Shown: positions 34,802-45,661, counted from the first letter of the stretch. The stretch is 64,000 nucleotides of DNA from Devosia equisanguinis (GCF_900631955.1 NZ_UZWD01000028.1:62001-126000), one strand, 5' to 3'. The notes: a model not told the origin generated them from the letters alone. Program-made: numbers and translations.

Positions 34802-36718
34802 TCAGTCGTGAATGCACTGGCGGAGGCGGTCTGAGCGGCTGAGCGCTTCGTATGGAATTTGCACCGCGACTACCAGACCGCCGGCATTCCATTCGCGTTC
34901 CAGATGCCCGCGCATCTGCCCCTCCACCGACAGGCTGACGAGGCGTGAACCAAAGCCGGACAATTGAACAGGCTCGGAAGTCTCTGGCCCCCCCAGTTCC
35001 CGCCAGGTCAGGCGGTACATGTCGGGCAGACGCGAACCGGTGAGCTCCACTTTGCCACCTGGCGCGGACAGGCCGCCATATTTGGCGGCGTTGGTCGCCA
35101 ATTCATGGAACAGAAGCGCCAAGGGCGTGGCGGCAGCGTCATCGATGGGGATGTCGTCCCCGAGGAAGACAACGCGCGCCTGGTCGGCACCATCATTATA
35201 GGGGCGCATCAACCGGGCGATGAGCGCGGCAAGCGTGCCCTGCCCGTCTGTCGGTGCCGACAAAGCACTATGCGGGCGGACAAAGTCGTGGGCTTCACCG
35301 AGCGCATAGATGCGCTGGCGGAGCTGGTCGGCGAAATCCTTGGAAGCCGGGTAGCTGCGTGCGGAAAGACCGATAATGCCATTGAGGACGGCAAAGATGT
35401 TCTTGATGCGGTGGCTCAGCTCCTGGGCCACGAGCTCCCGCTCTTCTGCGGCGACCCGTGACTCATGGATGTCGGTACAGGTACCGATCCAGCGAAGGAT
35501 TTGCCCGTCCTCGCCGCGGATGGGGAGTGCCCGGCCGAGCGTCCAGCGGTATTCGCCGCTGTGATGCCGCAGGCGGTATTCGATTTGGTAGGGTTCGCCG
35601 GTGGCGAGCGAGTGGCGCCAGGCCGCCCAGGCACGCTCCTGATCATCGGGATGAAACATCCCGTTCCAGCCTTCGCCGTCTGTCGTGCCTTCCCTCATGC
35701 CGGTGAACTCGTACCAGCGCGCATTATAGTAGTCGTGAAATCCGTCGGGACGGGTTGACCACACCATTTGCGGCATGGTGTCGGCCAGCGTGCCGAACTG
35801 CAGTTCGCTTTCGCGCAGGGCTTCGACGGCACGATGCTGCGCCGTAACGTCGATGGCGACGCCTGGAAAACGGTTGACCCGGCCATTGGCGTCGGTACGG
35901 GGGCGGCCGGAGGCGACCACCCAGGTGACATCGCCATTTTTGCCCAAGAGGCGATATTCGGACTTGTAGGGCGAGCCTTCGCGCAGGGCCTGGGCTATCT
36001 CCTCGCCAACACGCTGGACGTCGTCTGGGTGAATGGCACGCAGGAATTCCTGGATCGGCACGCCGAGACCGGCCCGCAGGGAATCGAGGTCGAACAAAGC
36101 GGCGAACTGATCGTCGGCGGTGACCTTGTCGTTGATCACATCCCAGTCCCAGGTACCGACCAGATCGGTGCCGTTGATGGCCATCGCCATGCGTTCTTCG
36201 CTGCGCGCCAGCGCCTGTTCGGCCAGTACGCGCTCGGTGGTTTCATGCACGACGCAGAGGGTGCCCATGGACAGGCCATCATCGCCCATGATCGGGCTGT
36301 AGTGGAGGTCCATCCAGACGGATTCGAGTTCGCCATGGCGGTTGAGCAGCAATTCTTGGCCGTTCAACGTCCAGGACTCTCCCCGAAGGCCGCGCTCGAT
36401 GTTCAGCCGGTTGAAGTCGGCAATCTCCGGCCAGGCCTCGAGGGCCGGCATGCCAAAAATATGAGGGTGCTTGTGGCCGGCAAAGTCGGCGTAGCCATTG
36501 TTGTAGAGAAGGATGCCCTGCTGGCCGACCATCATCGCCATAGGAGTAGAGGCGGCCACCATAAGGCGAACCGCGCCCTTGAGGGTATCGGGCCATTCGG
36601 GGATCGGGCCGAGCGGGTTGGAAGCCCAATCCTGGGTATTGAATAGTCTTATCGCGGGATCTTGTTCGAGCGTCTCTCGTTGGGCGGCGGACGCATTGGG
36701 AAACAAAGATTTGGGCAT
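34802..36718 (-). CDS. HWE-family sensor histidine kinase with PAS domains
   Basis: A 638-residue cytoplasmic sensor; no membrane helix is evident. The N-terminal third is PAS-like (MAMMVGQQGILLYNNGYADF), followed by two PAS/PAC modules (residues about 165-295 and 300-425, with YKSEYRLLGKNGDVTWV and YQIEYRLRHHSGEYRWT). The HWE kinase core has the phospho-histidine in ELSHRIKNIFAVLNGI near residue 434, the N-box FHELATNAAKYGGLS near 545, and the final GFGSRLVSLSVEGQM. Multiple PAS domains suggest light, redox or small-ligand sensing; no LOV cysteine motif is seen. Its partner is probably the facing receiver protein. Confidence 0.92.
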   Translation of the reverse strand: MPKSLFPNASAAQRETLEQDPAIRLFNTQDWASNPLGPIPEWPDTLKGAVRLMVAASTPMAMMVGQQGILLYNNGYADFAGHKHPHIFGMPALEAWPEIADFNRLNIERGLRGESWTLNGQELLLNRHGELESVWMDLHYSPIMGDDGLSMGTLCVVHETTERVLAEQALARSEERMAMAINGTDLVGTWDWDVINDKVTADDQFAALFDLDSLRAGLGVPIQEFLRAIHPDDVQRVGEEIAQALREGSPYKSEYRLLGKNGDVTWVVASGRPRTDANGRVNRFPGVAIDVTAQHRAVEALRESELQFGTLADTMPQMVWSTRPDGFHDYYNARWYEFTGMREGTTDGEGWNGMFHPDDQERAWAAWRHSLATGEPYQIEYRLRHHSGEYRWTLGRALPIRGEDGQILRWIGTCTDIHESRVAAEERELVAQELSHRIKNIFAVLNGIIGLSARSYPASKDFADQLRQRIYALGEAHDFVRPHSALSAPTDGQGTLAALIARLMRPYNDGADQARVVFLGDDIPIDDAAATPLALLFHELATNAAKYGGLSAPGGKVELTGSRLPDMYRLTWRELGGPETSEPVQLSGFGSRLVSLSVEGQMRGHLEREWNAGGLVVAVQIPYEALSRSDRLRQCIHD

Positions 36719-36830
36719 TGCCTACTCTAGCGGTCCGTAGAGACGTAGTGGCAATGCCCGATCGCAAAAAGGCCGCTCGCCGAAGACATCAACGCGCCGC
36801 CCCAGGATTCAGTTCACAGCGCGGTGAGAA

Positions 36831-38207
36831 TTATTCTCCCGCAAGACGCTGCTGGCGAGGCGGCTTCTGGGCATGAACTTCCTCGGCGACCAGGAATGCC
36901 AGTTCCAGCGCCTGGCTCGCATTGAGGCGCGGGTCGCAATAGGTGTTGTAGCGGTCTGCCAGCGTGGTCTCGGTGACGGCAGAGACGCCGCCAACGCACT
37001 CGGTCACGTCGTCGCCCGTCATCTCGATATGCACGCCACCGGCATAGGTGCCCATTTCGCGGTGGACTTCGAAGAAGTTGCGGACTTCCGAGAGTACGCG
37101 ATCAAAGGGGCGGGTCTTGTAGCCCGTCGAGGCCTTGATGGTGTTGCCATGCATCGGATCACAGCACCAGACGACGGTACGACCGGCACGCTGAACGGTT
37201 TCCACCAGGCGTGGCAGGTGTTCATGCACCTTGTCGGCTCCGAAACGCGAAATCAGCGTGATGCGGCCCGCTTCATCGGTCGGGTTCAGCCGATCGAGCA
37301 GGCGCAGAAGGTCGTCATTGACGAGGCTGGGCCCGCACTTGATGCCGATGGGGTTGTGAATGCCGGCAAAGTATTCGACATGCGCCTCATCGGGATTGCG
37401 GGTGCGGTCGCCGATCCAGAGCATATGGCCGGAGGTGGCGTACCAATTGTTGGAAATGGAGTCGCGGCGGGTCAGGGCTTCCTCATAGCCAAGAAGCAGC
37501 GCTTCATGGCTGGTGTAGAAACTGGTTTGCTTGAGCGCCGGCGTGTTTTCCGGGTTGAGGCCAAGCGCCGCCATGAAGGTGATGGCGTCGTCGATCTTAC
37601 GGGCAACTTCCTCGAAGCGGGTGCTCCAGTTGGAGCCCTTCATGAAGCCCATGGTCCATTCATGGATGCGGGTCAGCTCGGCATAGCCGCCCATGGAGAA
37701 GGCGCGCAGCAGATTGAGCGTGGCGGCCGACTGTCGATAGGCCTGCAGCATGCGATCCGGATCGGGCACCCGGGAGGCTTCGTTGAAGTCGATGGCATTG
37801 ATGATATCGCCGCGATAGCTGGGCAGCTCGACGCCATCGATGACTTCGGTGTCGGCGGAGCGCGGCTTGGCGAACTGACCGGCAACGCGGCCGACCTTGA
37901 CCACCGGCTTGGAGGCGCCATGGGTCAGCACCACCGCCATCTGCAGGAAGACGCGGAAGAAGTCGCGAATGTGATCGGCGCCGTGTTCGGCAAAGCTCTC
38001 TGCGCAGTCGCCGCCCTGCAGCAGGAAGGCCTCGCCACGCGACACCGCGGCCAGGCGCGACTTGAGTTCGCGAGCTTCACCGGCAAAGACCAGCGGCGGG
38101 AAGGAGCCCAGTTGGCGTTCGGCTTCGACAAGAGCCGCCGGATCCGGATAGGCCGGAACCTGCTTGATCGGCTTCTCGCGCCAGGAACTGGGGGTCCAAT
38201 TGGTCAT
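36831..38207 (-). CDS. 3-deoxy-7-phosphoheptulonate synthase, class II
   Basis: First step of the shikimate pathway: phosphoenolpyruvate plus erythrose 4-phosphate to DAHP. The 458-residue protein is of the class II (plant/mycobacterial) type: [13 protein letters not shown] near residue 37, the metal cysteine in [14 protein letters not shown] near 67, [16 protein letters not shown] near 270, and [12 protein letters not shown] near 340. Near the C-terminus are [18 protein letters not shown] and the DPRLN metal region. Feedback behaviour cannot be read. No other aro gene is next to it. Confidence 0.95.
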   Translation of the reverse strand: MTNWTPSSWREKPIKQVPAYPDPAALVEAERQLGSFPPLVFAGEARELKSRLAAVSRGEAFLLQGGDCAESFAEHGADHIRDFFRVFLQMAVVLTHGASKPVVKVGRVAGQFAKPRSADTEVIDGVELPSYRGDIINAIDFNEASRVPDPDRMLQAYRQSAATLNLLRAFSMGGYAELTRIHEWTMGFMKGSNWSTRFEEVARKIDDAITFMAALGLNPENTPALKQTSFYTSHEALLLGYEEALTRRDSISNNWYATSGHMLWIGDRTRNPDEAHVEYFAGIHNPIGIKCGPSLVNDDLLRLLDRLNPTDEAGRITLISRFGADKVHEHLPRLVETVQRAGRTVVWCCDPMHGNTIKASTGYKTRPFDRVLSEVRNFFEVHREMGTYAGGVHIEMTGDDVTECVGGVSAVTETTLADRYNTYCDPRLNASQALELAFLVAEEVHAQKPPRQQRLAGE

Positions 38208-38287
38208 TGTCGGTCTCGCTTACGCCGGTACTGCTGGGCTTGTGGGCGGTCTATCAATCTACGGGAGGCCTGCCAAGGGCCCATGGA

Positions 38288-39661
<1,374 letters not shown>

Positions 39662-39720
39662 GGAAGCCCCCGGATTAGTTTATCGGCAATCAACGATGAA
39701 TGTGGGAAGCCGCTTCGCAC

Positions 39721-39748
39721 AAAAAAAGACCCCGCACAAGGCGGGGCC
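39721..39748 (-). terminator. Rho-independent terminator after the DUF2059 gene
   Basis: On the minus strand CCCCGC (39746-39741) pairs with GCGGGG (39735-39730) around a short loop, followed by TCTTTTTTT (39729-39721). It is 24 bases past the DUF2059 stop, so this ends the rpiA/DUF2059 transcript. Confidence 0.85.
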
Positions 39749-39771
39749 GGTATGCGTCAGGGCGCAGGCGA

Positions 39772-40299
39772 TCAGATCTCGATGCCCTGGGCACGCAGCT
39801 CGGCGCGCACCTTGGCGAAGAACTCGCGCTTGAGATTGTTGGTATAGACCTGCAGCACGCGCTGCAGATCGGTGTTCAGCTCGGAATTGGCCTGGGACAG
39901 CTTCATGCCGACCGGCGATTCATAGAAGGCAACAATCTGCTGCAGCTCTTCGATGGAGAAACGCACCGCATAGACGCGCGCAAACTGGTCGAGCAGTTCG
40001 CCCTTGCGACCATTATATTCCTGGATGACCTTGCCGACGGCATCATTGGTCTTGTCCAGAATTTCGGGGTTCTGCTGCACGATCTGCTGCATGGTCTCGA
40101 TGCCGGTCTCGACGACAGTCACCTCGAACACCGCGGCGCGATCCGTCAGGTCGATATATTTACGGGCAAGAGCCAGGTGCTCGGGCGCCACTTCCTGAGC
40201 CATAGCCGGCACGGAAAGGCCGAGAGTGCCGATGGTGAGCACGGCCGCCACGAGAGCCCGAGCGTTGCGCACCAGGTTTGGGTTTGTCCAGAAAGCCAT
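39772..40299 (-). CDS. DUF2059 secreted protein
   Basis: A 175-residue exported protein of unknown function. ATG 40299 follows GGATCGGGA; a GTG at 40314 is an alternative. A signal (RALVAAVLTIGTLGLSVPAMA) is followed by an all-helical body. The DUF2059 core is residues about 100-160: FSIEELQQIVAFYESPVGMKL. It lies 21 bases downstream of rpiA on the same strand, so the two may be co-transcribed, and a terminator follows. Confidence 0.88.
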   Translation of the reverse strand: MAFWTNPNLVRNARALVAAVLTIGTLGLSVPAMAQEVAPEHLALARKYIDLTDRAAVFEVTVVETGIETMQQIVQQNPEILDKTNDAVGKVIQEYNGRKGELLDQFARVYAVRFSIEELQQIVAFYESPVGMKLSQANSELNTDLQRVLQVYTNNLKREFFAKVRAELRAQGIEI

Positions 40300-40320
40300 A
40301 TTGTCCCGATCCACGCTTGG

Positions 40321-41019
40321 TCAGTTGTTCTTGAGAAGACGTTTTACGCCATCCGGCGTCGCTACATAAGCCTTGCTGCACATATTGAGGAACAATCCAT
40401 GCTGGACGACACCAGGAATGTTCAGCAAATCCATCGAAAGCGCTTCTGGCCGTGAAATGCGGCCAAAAAAAGCATCGAGAATGAGGTGTCCACCGTCGGT
40501 CACGAAAGGCGTCCCCTTGTCCTCGCCACGGAGCTTGAGGCCCCCCTCGGCGCCATGGGCCAGCAGCACTTCTGCGATGGTGCGGCGGGTTGCCCCCAAG
40601 CCGAAACGATTGACCTCGATCGGCAGCGGGAAACGCCCGAGCGTCTCGACCAGCTTGGTGCCGTCGGCAATGACGATCATCGCATCGGACGCAGCGGCAA
40701 CGATCTTTTCGCGCAAGAGCGCGCCCCCGCCCCCTTTGATGAGATTAAGCGCTGCATCGAGCTCGTCGGCACCATCCACAGTGAGATCGAGCCGATCCAG
40801 AGTTTCGAGATCGGAAAGCGGAATGTCGAGGCTCTTCGCCTGCGCCGCCGTCACCTCGGAGGTCGGCACGCAGATGACGTCGAGACCGGAGGCGACTTTC
40901 TCGCCCAACAGCTCGACAAAATGCTTGGCCGTCGACCCGGTCCCCAACCCCAGCCGCATGCCCGAGCGCACCTCGGTCAAAGCCTGGGCGGCAGCCTCGC
41001 GTTTCAGCGCCTCGCTCAT
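40321..41019 (-). CDS. rpiA: Ribose-5-phosphate isomerase A
   Basis: Interconverts ribose 5-phosphate and ribulose 5-phosphate in the pentose phosphate pathway. From ATG 41019 (GGAGG 8 bases upstream) the protein has 232 residues. Motifs: [11 protein letters not shown] near residue 24, the catalytic aspartate region [12 protein letters not shown] near 80, [14 protein letters not shown] near 92. Complete and of normal length. Ribose released by the nucleoside hydrolase at the start of the window would enter metabolism here after phosphorylation, though the genes are far apart. Confidence 0.95.
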   Translation of the reverse strand: MSEALKREAAAQALTEVRSGMRLGLGTGSTAKHFVELLGEKVASGLDVICVPTSEVTAAQAKSLDIPLSDLETLDRLDLTVDGADELDAALNLIKGGGGALLREKIVAAASDAMIVIADGTKLVETLGRFPLPIEVNRFGLGATRRTIAEVLLAHGAEGGLKLRGEDKGTPFVTDGGHLILDAFFGRISRPEALSMDLLNIPGVVQHGLFLNMCSKAYVATPDGVKRLLKNN

Positions 41020-41224
41020 GGCATTTTCCTCCACAGTCGCGGCGGGTTTGGCAGGCGCAGCGTCGCCATGTCAAGCCATCCCAAAGTCGGCGTTCACGCA
41101 TTGGTGAACGACCACTGTAACCGGCCGGCAACACAATGTGGCAATGATGACCAATCTATGGCTGCAATGGGGCGTTTGGCCCTTTGCGGTTAACCAGCAA
41201 GCAAGTAAGTAGCCGAATTCATTA

Positions 41225-41245
41225 GAGGTATCCGAATCATACCTC
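41225..41245 (+). promoter_or_regulatory. Perfect 7-bp inverted repeat before the L,D-transpeptidase gene
   Basis: GAGGTAT at 41225-41231 is mirrored by ATACCTC at 41239-41245, with a 7-base spacer. It lies 26 bases before the start codon, so it could be a repressor site or a 5' leader hairpin that covers the approach to the ribosome site. Confidence 0.45.
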
Positions 41246-41271
41246 ACTCACTGCAGAGGCCCTGTGAACGC

Positions 41272-41865
41272 ATGAGCAAGTTCAGAATCGCAATGGCGCT
41301 TGTGATGTCGATATTCTTGTCGGTCAGTGTCATTTTGCCGGCCGCTGCGGCGCGCTGGTATAATCCCGATACCAATACATTCGAAGAGCGCGCTGTCGCC
41401 CAGCAGCGCAATCGTGGTGGCAGCCCGATCAAGAAGCAGATCGTCGATTACCAGACCAGCTACAAGCCGGGCACAATTGTCATCGAAACCAGCGAGCGTC
41501 GCCTCTATCTGGTACTCGAAGGCGGTAAGGCTATGAAGTATGGCATCGGCGTTGGCCGCGACGGGTTCCGTTGGTCCGGCACACACCGCATTTCCCGCAA
41601 GGCCGAATGGCCCGGCTGGACCCCGCCCCCGGCAATGCGCAAGCGCGTTCCCGACCTGCCGGCCTATATGCCCGGCGGCCCGGAAAATCCGCTCGGCGCC
41701 CGCGCGCTCTATATCGGTTCGACGCTTTATCGCGTCCACGGCACCTCCGAGCCCTGGTCCATCGGCCAGGCCGTTTCCTCGGGCTGCATCCGCCTCACCA
41801 ATGACGACGTGATGGATCTCTATGATCGCGTCCAGGTCGGCGCACAGATTGTCGTCAAGCACTGA
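41272..41865 (+). CDS. L,D-transpeptidase (YkuD domain)
   Basis: Periplasmic enzyme that forms 3-3 cross-links in peptidoglycan or attaches proteins to it. The 197-residue protein has a signal peptide (IAMALVMSIFLSVSVILPAAAA). The YkuD domain covers residues about 65-195, starting GTIVIETSERRLYLVLEGG. The active-site set is HGTSEPWSIG near 155 and SSGCIRLTNDDVMDLYDRV with nucleophile Cys172. Typical of the short Rhizobiales enzymes. Confidence 0.94.
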   Translation: MSKFRIAMALVMSIFLSVSVILPAAAARWYNPDTNTFEERAVAQQRNRGGSPIKKQIVDYQTSYKPGTIVIETSERRLYLVLEGGKAMKYGIGVGRDGFRWSGTHRISRKAEWPGWTPPPAMRKRVPDLPAYMPGGPENPLGARALYIGSTLYRVHGTSEPWSIGQAVSSGCIRLTNDDVMDLYDRVQVGAQIVVKH

Positions 41866-41886
41866 TCGATCCGGACTGAACCAACG

Positions 41887-41912
41887 AGGCCGCCGACAGG
41901 CGGCCTTTTTTT
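41887..41912 (+). terminator. Rho-independent terminator after the L,D-transpeptidase gene
   Basis: AGGCCGCC at 41887-41894 pairs with GGCGGCCT at 41899-41906 around GACA, followed by seven T. It is 21 bases past the stop. Confidence 0.9.
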
Positions 41913-41954
41913 GTGCGCTTTGCACTTGCGCTCCGCGGCAGTAAAGTGGTGGCC

Positions 41955-42968
41955 ATGACGACGACCTCCCCTGTTGCGCGCCCCCTGATCGATGGCTTCG
42001 GCCGGCGCGTCTCCTATCTTCGGATTTCAGTGACCGACCGCTGCGATTTCCGCTGCGTCTACTGCATGGCCGAGGATATGACCTTCCTGCCCAAGCGGGA
42101 TGTATTGAGCTTTGAGGAGATCGAAGCGCTGGCCGGCGCCTTCATCGCGCGCGGCACCACCAAGATCCGCCTGACAGGTGGGGAGCCGCTGGTCCGACGC
42201 GACATCATGCAACTGGTCACGGCGCTGGGGCGGCGGATCGGGAATGGGCTCGAGGAACTGACGCTGACGACCAATGGCAGCCAGCTCGCCAAATATGCCG
42301 TGCAACTGCAAGCGGCTGGGGTGCGGCGGCTCAATGTATCGCTGGACACGCTGGATGCCGAGAGGTTTCGCGCCATCACGAGACGCGGACGGATCGAAGA
42401 TGTCATGGCGGGCATAGAGGCCGCGCAGGCGGCGGGCCTCGCCATCAAGATCAACATGGTGGCGATGCGCGGCGTCAATGACGATGAGATCGAGCCGATG
42501 ATGGCCTGGGCGCATGGACGCGGCATGGGGCTGACGCTGATCGAAGGCATGCCGCTGGGCGAGGTGGACATCGACCGCGCGGACTCCTATCTGCCGCTGC
42601 GCGAACTGCATGAACGGTTGGCCCGGCGCTATACGCTGACCCGGCTCGATACCCGCACCGGCGGCCCTGCCCGCTATGTGCATGTGGCCGAAACCGGCGG
42701 CACGCTGGGCTTCATCACCCCGATGAGCCACAATTTCTGCGAAAGCTGCAATCGGGTGCGGCTGACGGCGACGGGGCAATTGTTTCTGTGCCTGGGCCAG
42801 GACGACCAGGTCAATCTGCGCGACGCCTGGCGAGAGGGTGGCGCGGCGGGCCTGGACGCAGCGCTGGACCACGCCATGCGCATCAAGCCCAAGGGGCATG
42901 ACTTCGTCGTCGACCGTTCCGGCCGCGAACCCGCCGTCGCCCGCCATATGAGCGTGACGGGCGGCTGA
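41955..42968 (+). CDS. moaA: GTP 3',8-cyclase MoaA (molybdenum cofactor synthesis)
   Basis: Radical SAM enzyme that starts molybdopterin synthesis from GTP with MoaC. From ATG 41955 it has 337 residues. The N-terminal cluster is in [16 protein letters not shown] (CxxxCxxC), the SAM-binding GGEP in [13 protein letters not shown], and the C-terminal second cluster in [19 protein letters not shown]. It ends SVTGG; the terminal GG pair is known to be needed for activity. No other moa gene is next to it. Confidence 0.95.
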   Translation: MTTTSPVARPLIDGFGRRVSYLRISVTDRCDFRCVYCMAEDMTFLPKRDVLSFEEIEALAGAFIARGTTKIRLTGGEPLVRRDIMQLVTALGRRIGNGLEELTLTTNGSQLAKYAVQLQAAGVRRLNVSLDTLDAERFRAITRRGRIEDVMAGIEAAQAAGLAIKINMVAMRGVNDDEIEPMMAWAHGRGMGLTLIEGMPLGEVDIDRADSYLPLRELHERLARRYTLTRLDTRTGGPARYVHVAETGGTLGFITPMSHNFCESCNRVRLTATGQLFLCLGQDDQVNLRDAWREGGAAGLDAALDHAMRIKPKGHDFVVDRSGREPAVARHMSVTGG

Positions 42969-43065
42969 GACTTAGGCCGGTCCGCCCAAAATCGGGACGC
43001 TGGTACAATTCATCCGGACACCGCGACAATGCGCACGGGGTCGGTGGCGGATAAGAGTCCCACGA

Positions 43066-43087
43066 CGGGCACCAAGCACGGTGCCCG
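43066..43087 (+). other. Stem-loop between moaA and the Tudor-like gene
   Basis: CGGGCACC at 43066-43073 pairs perfectly with GGTGCCCG at 43080-43087 (6-base loop). It lies 18 bases before the likely TTG start of the next gene and 97 bases after moaA. There is no T-run, so a leader structure is as likely as a terminator. Confidence 0.45.
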
Positions 43088-43105
43088 ACATTGGGAGACA
43101 TAGAG

Positions 43106-43477
43106 TTGATCAGGAATGCGTTCATTCTGCTTGCCGCTATTATCGCGCTGGGCAGCAGCAGTGCGTATGCTCAAACCGTGGGCGACTGGGTTCTGGGGAA
43201 CTACCAAAAGTCCGGCTACTGGTTCGCTGGCATCGCCGAATCCATCAATGGTGGCAAGGTAACAATCCGTTATGACGACGGCGAGCGCGAGACGGTCAGT
43301 CTGCGCGACGTGCGCCCTTATGACTGGATGATCGGCAGCCGCGTCGAGTGCAATTTCAAAAAGGCCGGTGAGTGGTATCCGGGCACGATCGCTTCGCTTG
43401 CCGGCGAGAAGGTTGGCATCAATTATGACGATGGCGACAAAGAGACCACGACGACCGGCCTCTGCCGCTCTCGATAA
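43106..43477 (+). CDS. Secreted protein with two Tudor-like (SH3-like barrel) repeats
   Basis: From TTG 43106 (GGGAGA upstream) the product is 123 residues; an upstream TTG at 43091 is in frame. The N-terminus is a signal (AFILLAAIIALGSSSAYAQ). Two similar units follow: GDWVLGNYQKSGYWFAGIAE with VTIRYDDGERETVSLRDVR, and GSRVECNFKKAGEWYPGTIA with VGINYDDGDKETTT. The W..G.I ... YDDG..E pattern is that of Tudor/Agenet/DUF4537-like barrels, best known as histone readers in eukaryotes. In an exported bacterial protein it more likely binds peptides, polyanions or wall polymers. Ligand unknown. Confidence 0.72.
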   Translation: MIRNAFILLAAIIALGSSSAYAQTVGDWVLGNYQKSGYWFAGIAESINGGKVTIRYDDGERETVSLRDVRPYDWMIGSRVECNFKKAGEWYPGTIASLAGEKVGINYDDGDKETTTTGLCRSR

Positions 43478-43556
43478 CCCCTTAGCTCACCAAGAAACTC
43501 AGACCTCATAGCGTTTGCCAGCGTCATGTTCGGCAAGCATATACAAGGACCGTCAC

Positions 43557-43907
43557 GTGACGATGACTTTCAAATCAGCCGCGCTTGCTGCCACTCTTGC
43601 CATGCTATCGGCGACCGCTGCCAATGCGGCCGGCATGAATTTCGACATCCAGAACAGCTCGGACTACATCATCACCGGCTTCTATACCGGGGAGAACGGT
43701 GAATGGAGCTCCAACTGGATGAACTTCAAACTCAAGGGTGGCGAGACCGCTCAGATGGCCTTCAATTATGATGGCCCCTGCGACATCGAGTTTTACGTGA
43801 CTTGGGAAGCCGAGGACGGCTCGAACATCGATGGTGACGTAACTACGATCGACATTTGCGATGCGAACACGATCTATTTCGACGGGGCCGAGGCCAGTTA
43901 CGACTAA
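43557..43907 (+). CDS. Small secreted protein, uncharacterised
   Basis: From GTG 43557 (AAGGA 7 bases upstream; ATG 43563 is the alternative) the product is 116 residues. A signal (FKSAALAATLAMLSATAANA) is followed by an acidic beta-rich domain: MNFDIQNSSDYIITGFYTGE, GEWSSNWM, LKGGETAQMAF, and two cysteines (GPCDIEF and TIDICDAN) that could form a disulfide. I recognise a widespread small exported family in alphaproteobacteria but no known function. It is 79 bases after the Tudor-like gene and may share its transcript. Confidence 0.7.
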   Translation: MTMTFKSAALAATLAMLSATAANAAGMNFDIQNSSDYIITGFYTGENGEWSSNWMNFKLKGGETAQMAFNYDGPCDIEFYVTWEAEDGSNIDGDVTTIDICDANTIYFDGAEASYD

Positions 43908-44095
43908 TCGCTGACCTATTTGGCATTTGTGGCTTGCGCTGATCGGCGCAGGCCACCTGCTATTTGAGGCAAAGGAAGATCCGCAGGACACTTTACTTCG
44001 ACGTTGAGCAAAGCTACCCGTCTATGTGCACCAGCGCGGCAAGACTTGCCGTCATGGCAGGGACAGGCCGGTGAAACACAGCGTCGAGTGCTCCA

Positions 44096-45112
44096 TTGGG
44101 TAGTGTTGATCAGCCTTTTCGATTTTCCTCAAAAGCGCTGGACGCCGAAGACGGTTTCGGCCGCTACCACGATCTCTATCCGGTAGCCTCAAACGTGACC
44201 GCCACGGGGCAAGGCTTCCACGCCGAGGCCCACGCCCACCGCCTTTCGCGCATGATCGTTGTCGACCGCATGATCAGCGGTGTGTCCCATGTCAGGGAAG
44301 CACGCCACGCGCGACAGGACGGGTTCGACCATGTCGTCGTCCAGATGGTGACCTCTGGCCAGTGGACCGGTGGCCCACCGGGAGAAGAGCGGCTCGTATC
44401 GCCGGGGGAAATCATTCTCCTCGACATGGCTCGTCCGCAACGGAACTGGGCAAACCTGGCTCAACTGATCACTATCAATCTGCCTCGAGATCTCATTGAG
44501 GCAACACTTCGGGTAACGCCTGCCATGCATGGCGTCGTCCTCCCCGCCTCCACATCCCATTTGCTTGGCGAATTCATGCTCATGCTCAAGCGCCTAGGCG
44601 CGGACAGTCCGGCGGCCATAGCAGACAGCGCGGCTCAGGCCCTGATCGAACTCACGGCGGGTGCATTCGCCAATTATGGCGGCCACCTGATAAAGCACGG
44701 TGATACCGGGGCCGGCAGCCTGCGTCGGGAGCGGGCCGAACTTTTCATCGACGCTCGCCTTGCCGACGATCAGTTGGACGCAGCATATGTCGCGCACAGC
44801 TTAGGTGTGTCGCGTACCGTTCTCTATCAACTGTTCCAGTCGTCGGGAGGCGTGGCTCGATACATTCTCGGGCGACGCCTGGAGCGACTTGCACGTGCAT
44901 TGCGCAGAAGCACGGAGACGCGTTCGATTTCCCAGCTGGCCTTTGCCTTTGGCTTTGCCAGCGAAAGCCATTGCAGCAAGGCCTTCCGCTCGGCTTATGG
45001 CATGCCGCCCGGGCAGTATCGAAAAGACGCGGCTCATCAGAGAGCCGCGGCGAATGACGTCTCCGGCCTCATCGACAGCGCACTCGACATTTGGCACTCG
45101 GCGTTGCGCTGA
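44096..45112 (+). CDS. AraC family transcriptional regulator
   Basis: A 338-residue regulator with an N-terminal AraC-binding-like/cupin sensor (residues 1-200, with VVQMVTSGQWTG and EIILLDMARPQRNWA) and a C-terminal double helix-turn-helix (residues about 225-325). The latter shows YVAHSLGVSRTVLYQLFQSSGG and then ISQLAFAFGFASESHCSKAFRSAYGMPPGQYRK, the AraC signature. The start is a TTG at 44096 without a clear ribosome site, so a later start is possible. Nothing in the neighbourhood reveals its target. Confidence 0.85.
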   Translation: MGSVDQPFRFSSKALDAEDGFGRYHDLYPVASNVTATGQGFHAEAHAHRLSRMIVVDRMISGVSHVREARHARQDGFDHVVVQMVTSGQWTGGPPGEERLVSPGEIILLDMARPQRNWANLAQLITINLPRDLIEATLRVTPAMHGVVLPASTSHLLGEFMLMLKRLGADSPAAIADSAAQALIELTAGAFANYGGHLIKHGDTGAGSLRRERAELFIDARLADDQLDAAYVAHSLGVSRTVLYQLFQSSGGVARYILGRRLERLARALRRSTETRSISQLAFAFGFASESHCSKAFRSAYGMPPGQYRKDAAHQRAAANDVSGLIDSALDIWHSALR

Positions 45113-45175
45113 ACCATCGTCTATCAGCGGCGCGAGAACGCCGCCTGGATCGCGTCTTAGGATGACACGGCAGAC

Positions 45176-45661
45176 TTATTTCTCGTCGTCGACGACGATG
45201 GCAAAGTCGAGTGGCAGGGCGGTGGTGTATTTGATCTGGCCCATGGCGAAAGCGGAGCTCACATCGGTCAGGTTGATCTTGCTGATCAGCCGTTTGTAGA
45301 AGGCATCATAGGCCTGGATGTCGGGCACGACGACGCGCATCAGATAGTCGACGTCACCGCTCATACGGTAGAACTCGACCACTTCGGGAAACTCGTCGAT
45401 GACGCCGGAGAACTTGCGCATCCAGCCTTCATTGTGCTCGTTGGTCTTGACTGAGACGAACACGGTGACGCCCACATTGACCTTGGCCGGATCGAGAATG
45501 GCGACGCGGCGCTGGATGACACCGTCTTCTTCCATCTTCTGAATGCGGCGCCAGCACGGGGTGGTGGACAGGCCCACCTTGCGGCCGATTTCGGCCACCG
45601 GCATGGTCGCATCCTTCTGAAGCAGCGTCAGAATTTTCCGATCAATCTTGTCCAGCGCCAT
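45176..45661 (-). CDS. Lrp/AsnC family transcriptional regulator
   Basis: A 161-residue feast/famine regulator. ATG 45661 is preceded by GGGGGT; a start 3 bases earlier is in frame. The N-terminal helix-turn-helix is LDKIDRKILTLLQKDATM then VAEIGRKVGLSTTPCWRRIQKMEEDGVI. The C-terminal RAM domain binds an amino acid and assembles octamers: VNVGVTVFVSVKTNEH then VVEFYRMSGDVDYLMRVVVPD. It closely resembles Lrp-type regulators of alphaproteobacteria rather than BkdR-like ones. Targets unknown; the kinase gene diverges from it across 278 bases. Confidence 0.92.
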   Translation of the reverse strand: MALDKIDRKILTLLQKDATMPVAEIGRKVGLSTTPCWRRIQKMEEDGVIQRRVAILDPAKVNVGVTVFVSVKTNEHNEGWMRKFSGVIDEFPEVVEFYRMSGDVDYLMRVVVPDIQAYDAFYKRLISKINLTDVSSAFAMGQIKYTTALPLDFAIVVDDEK

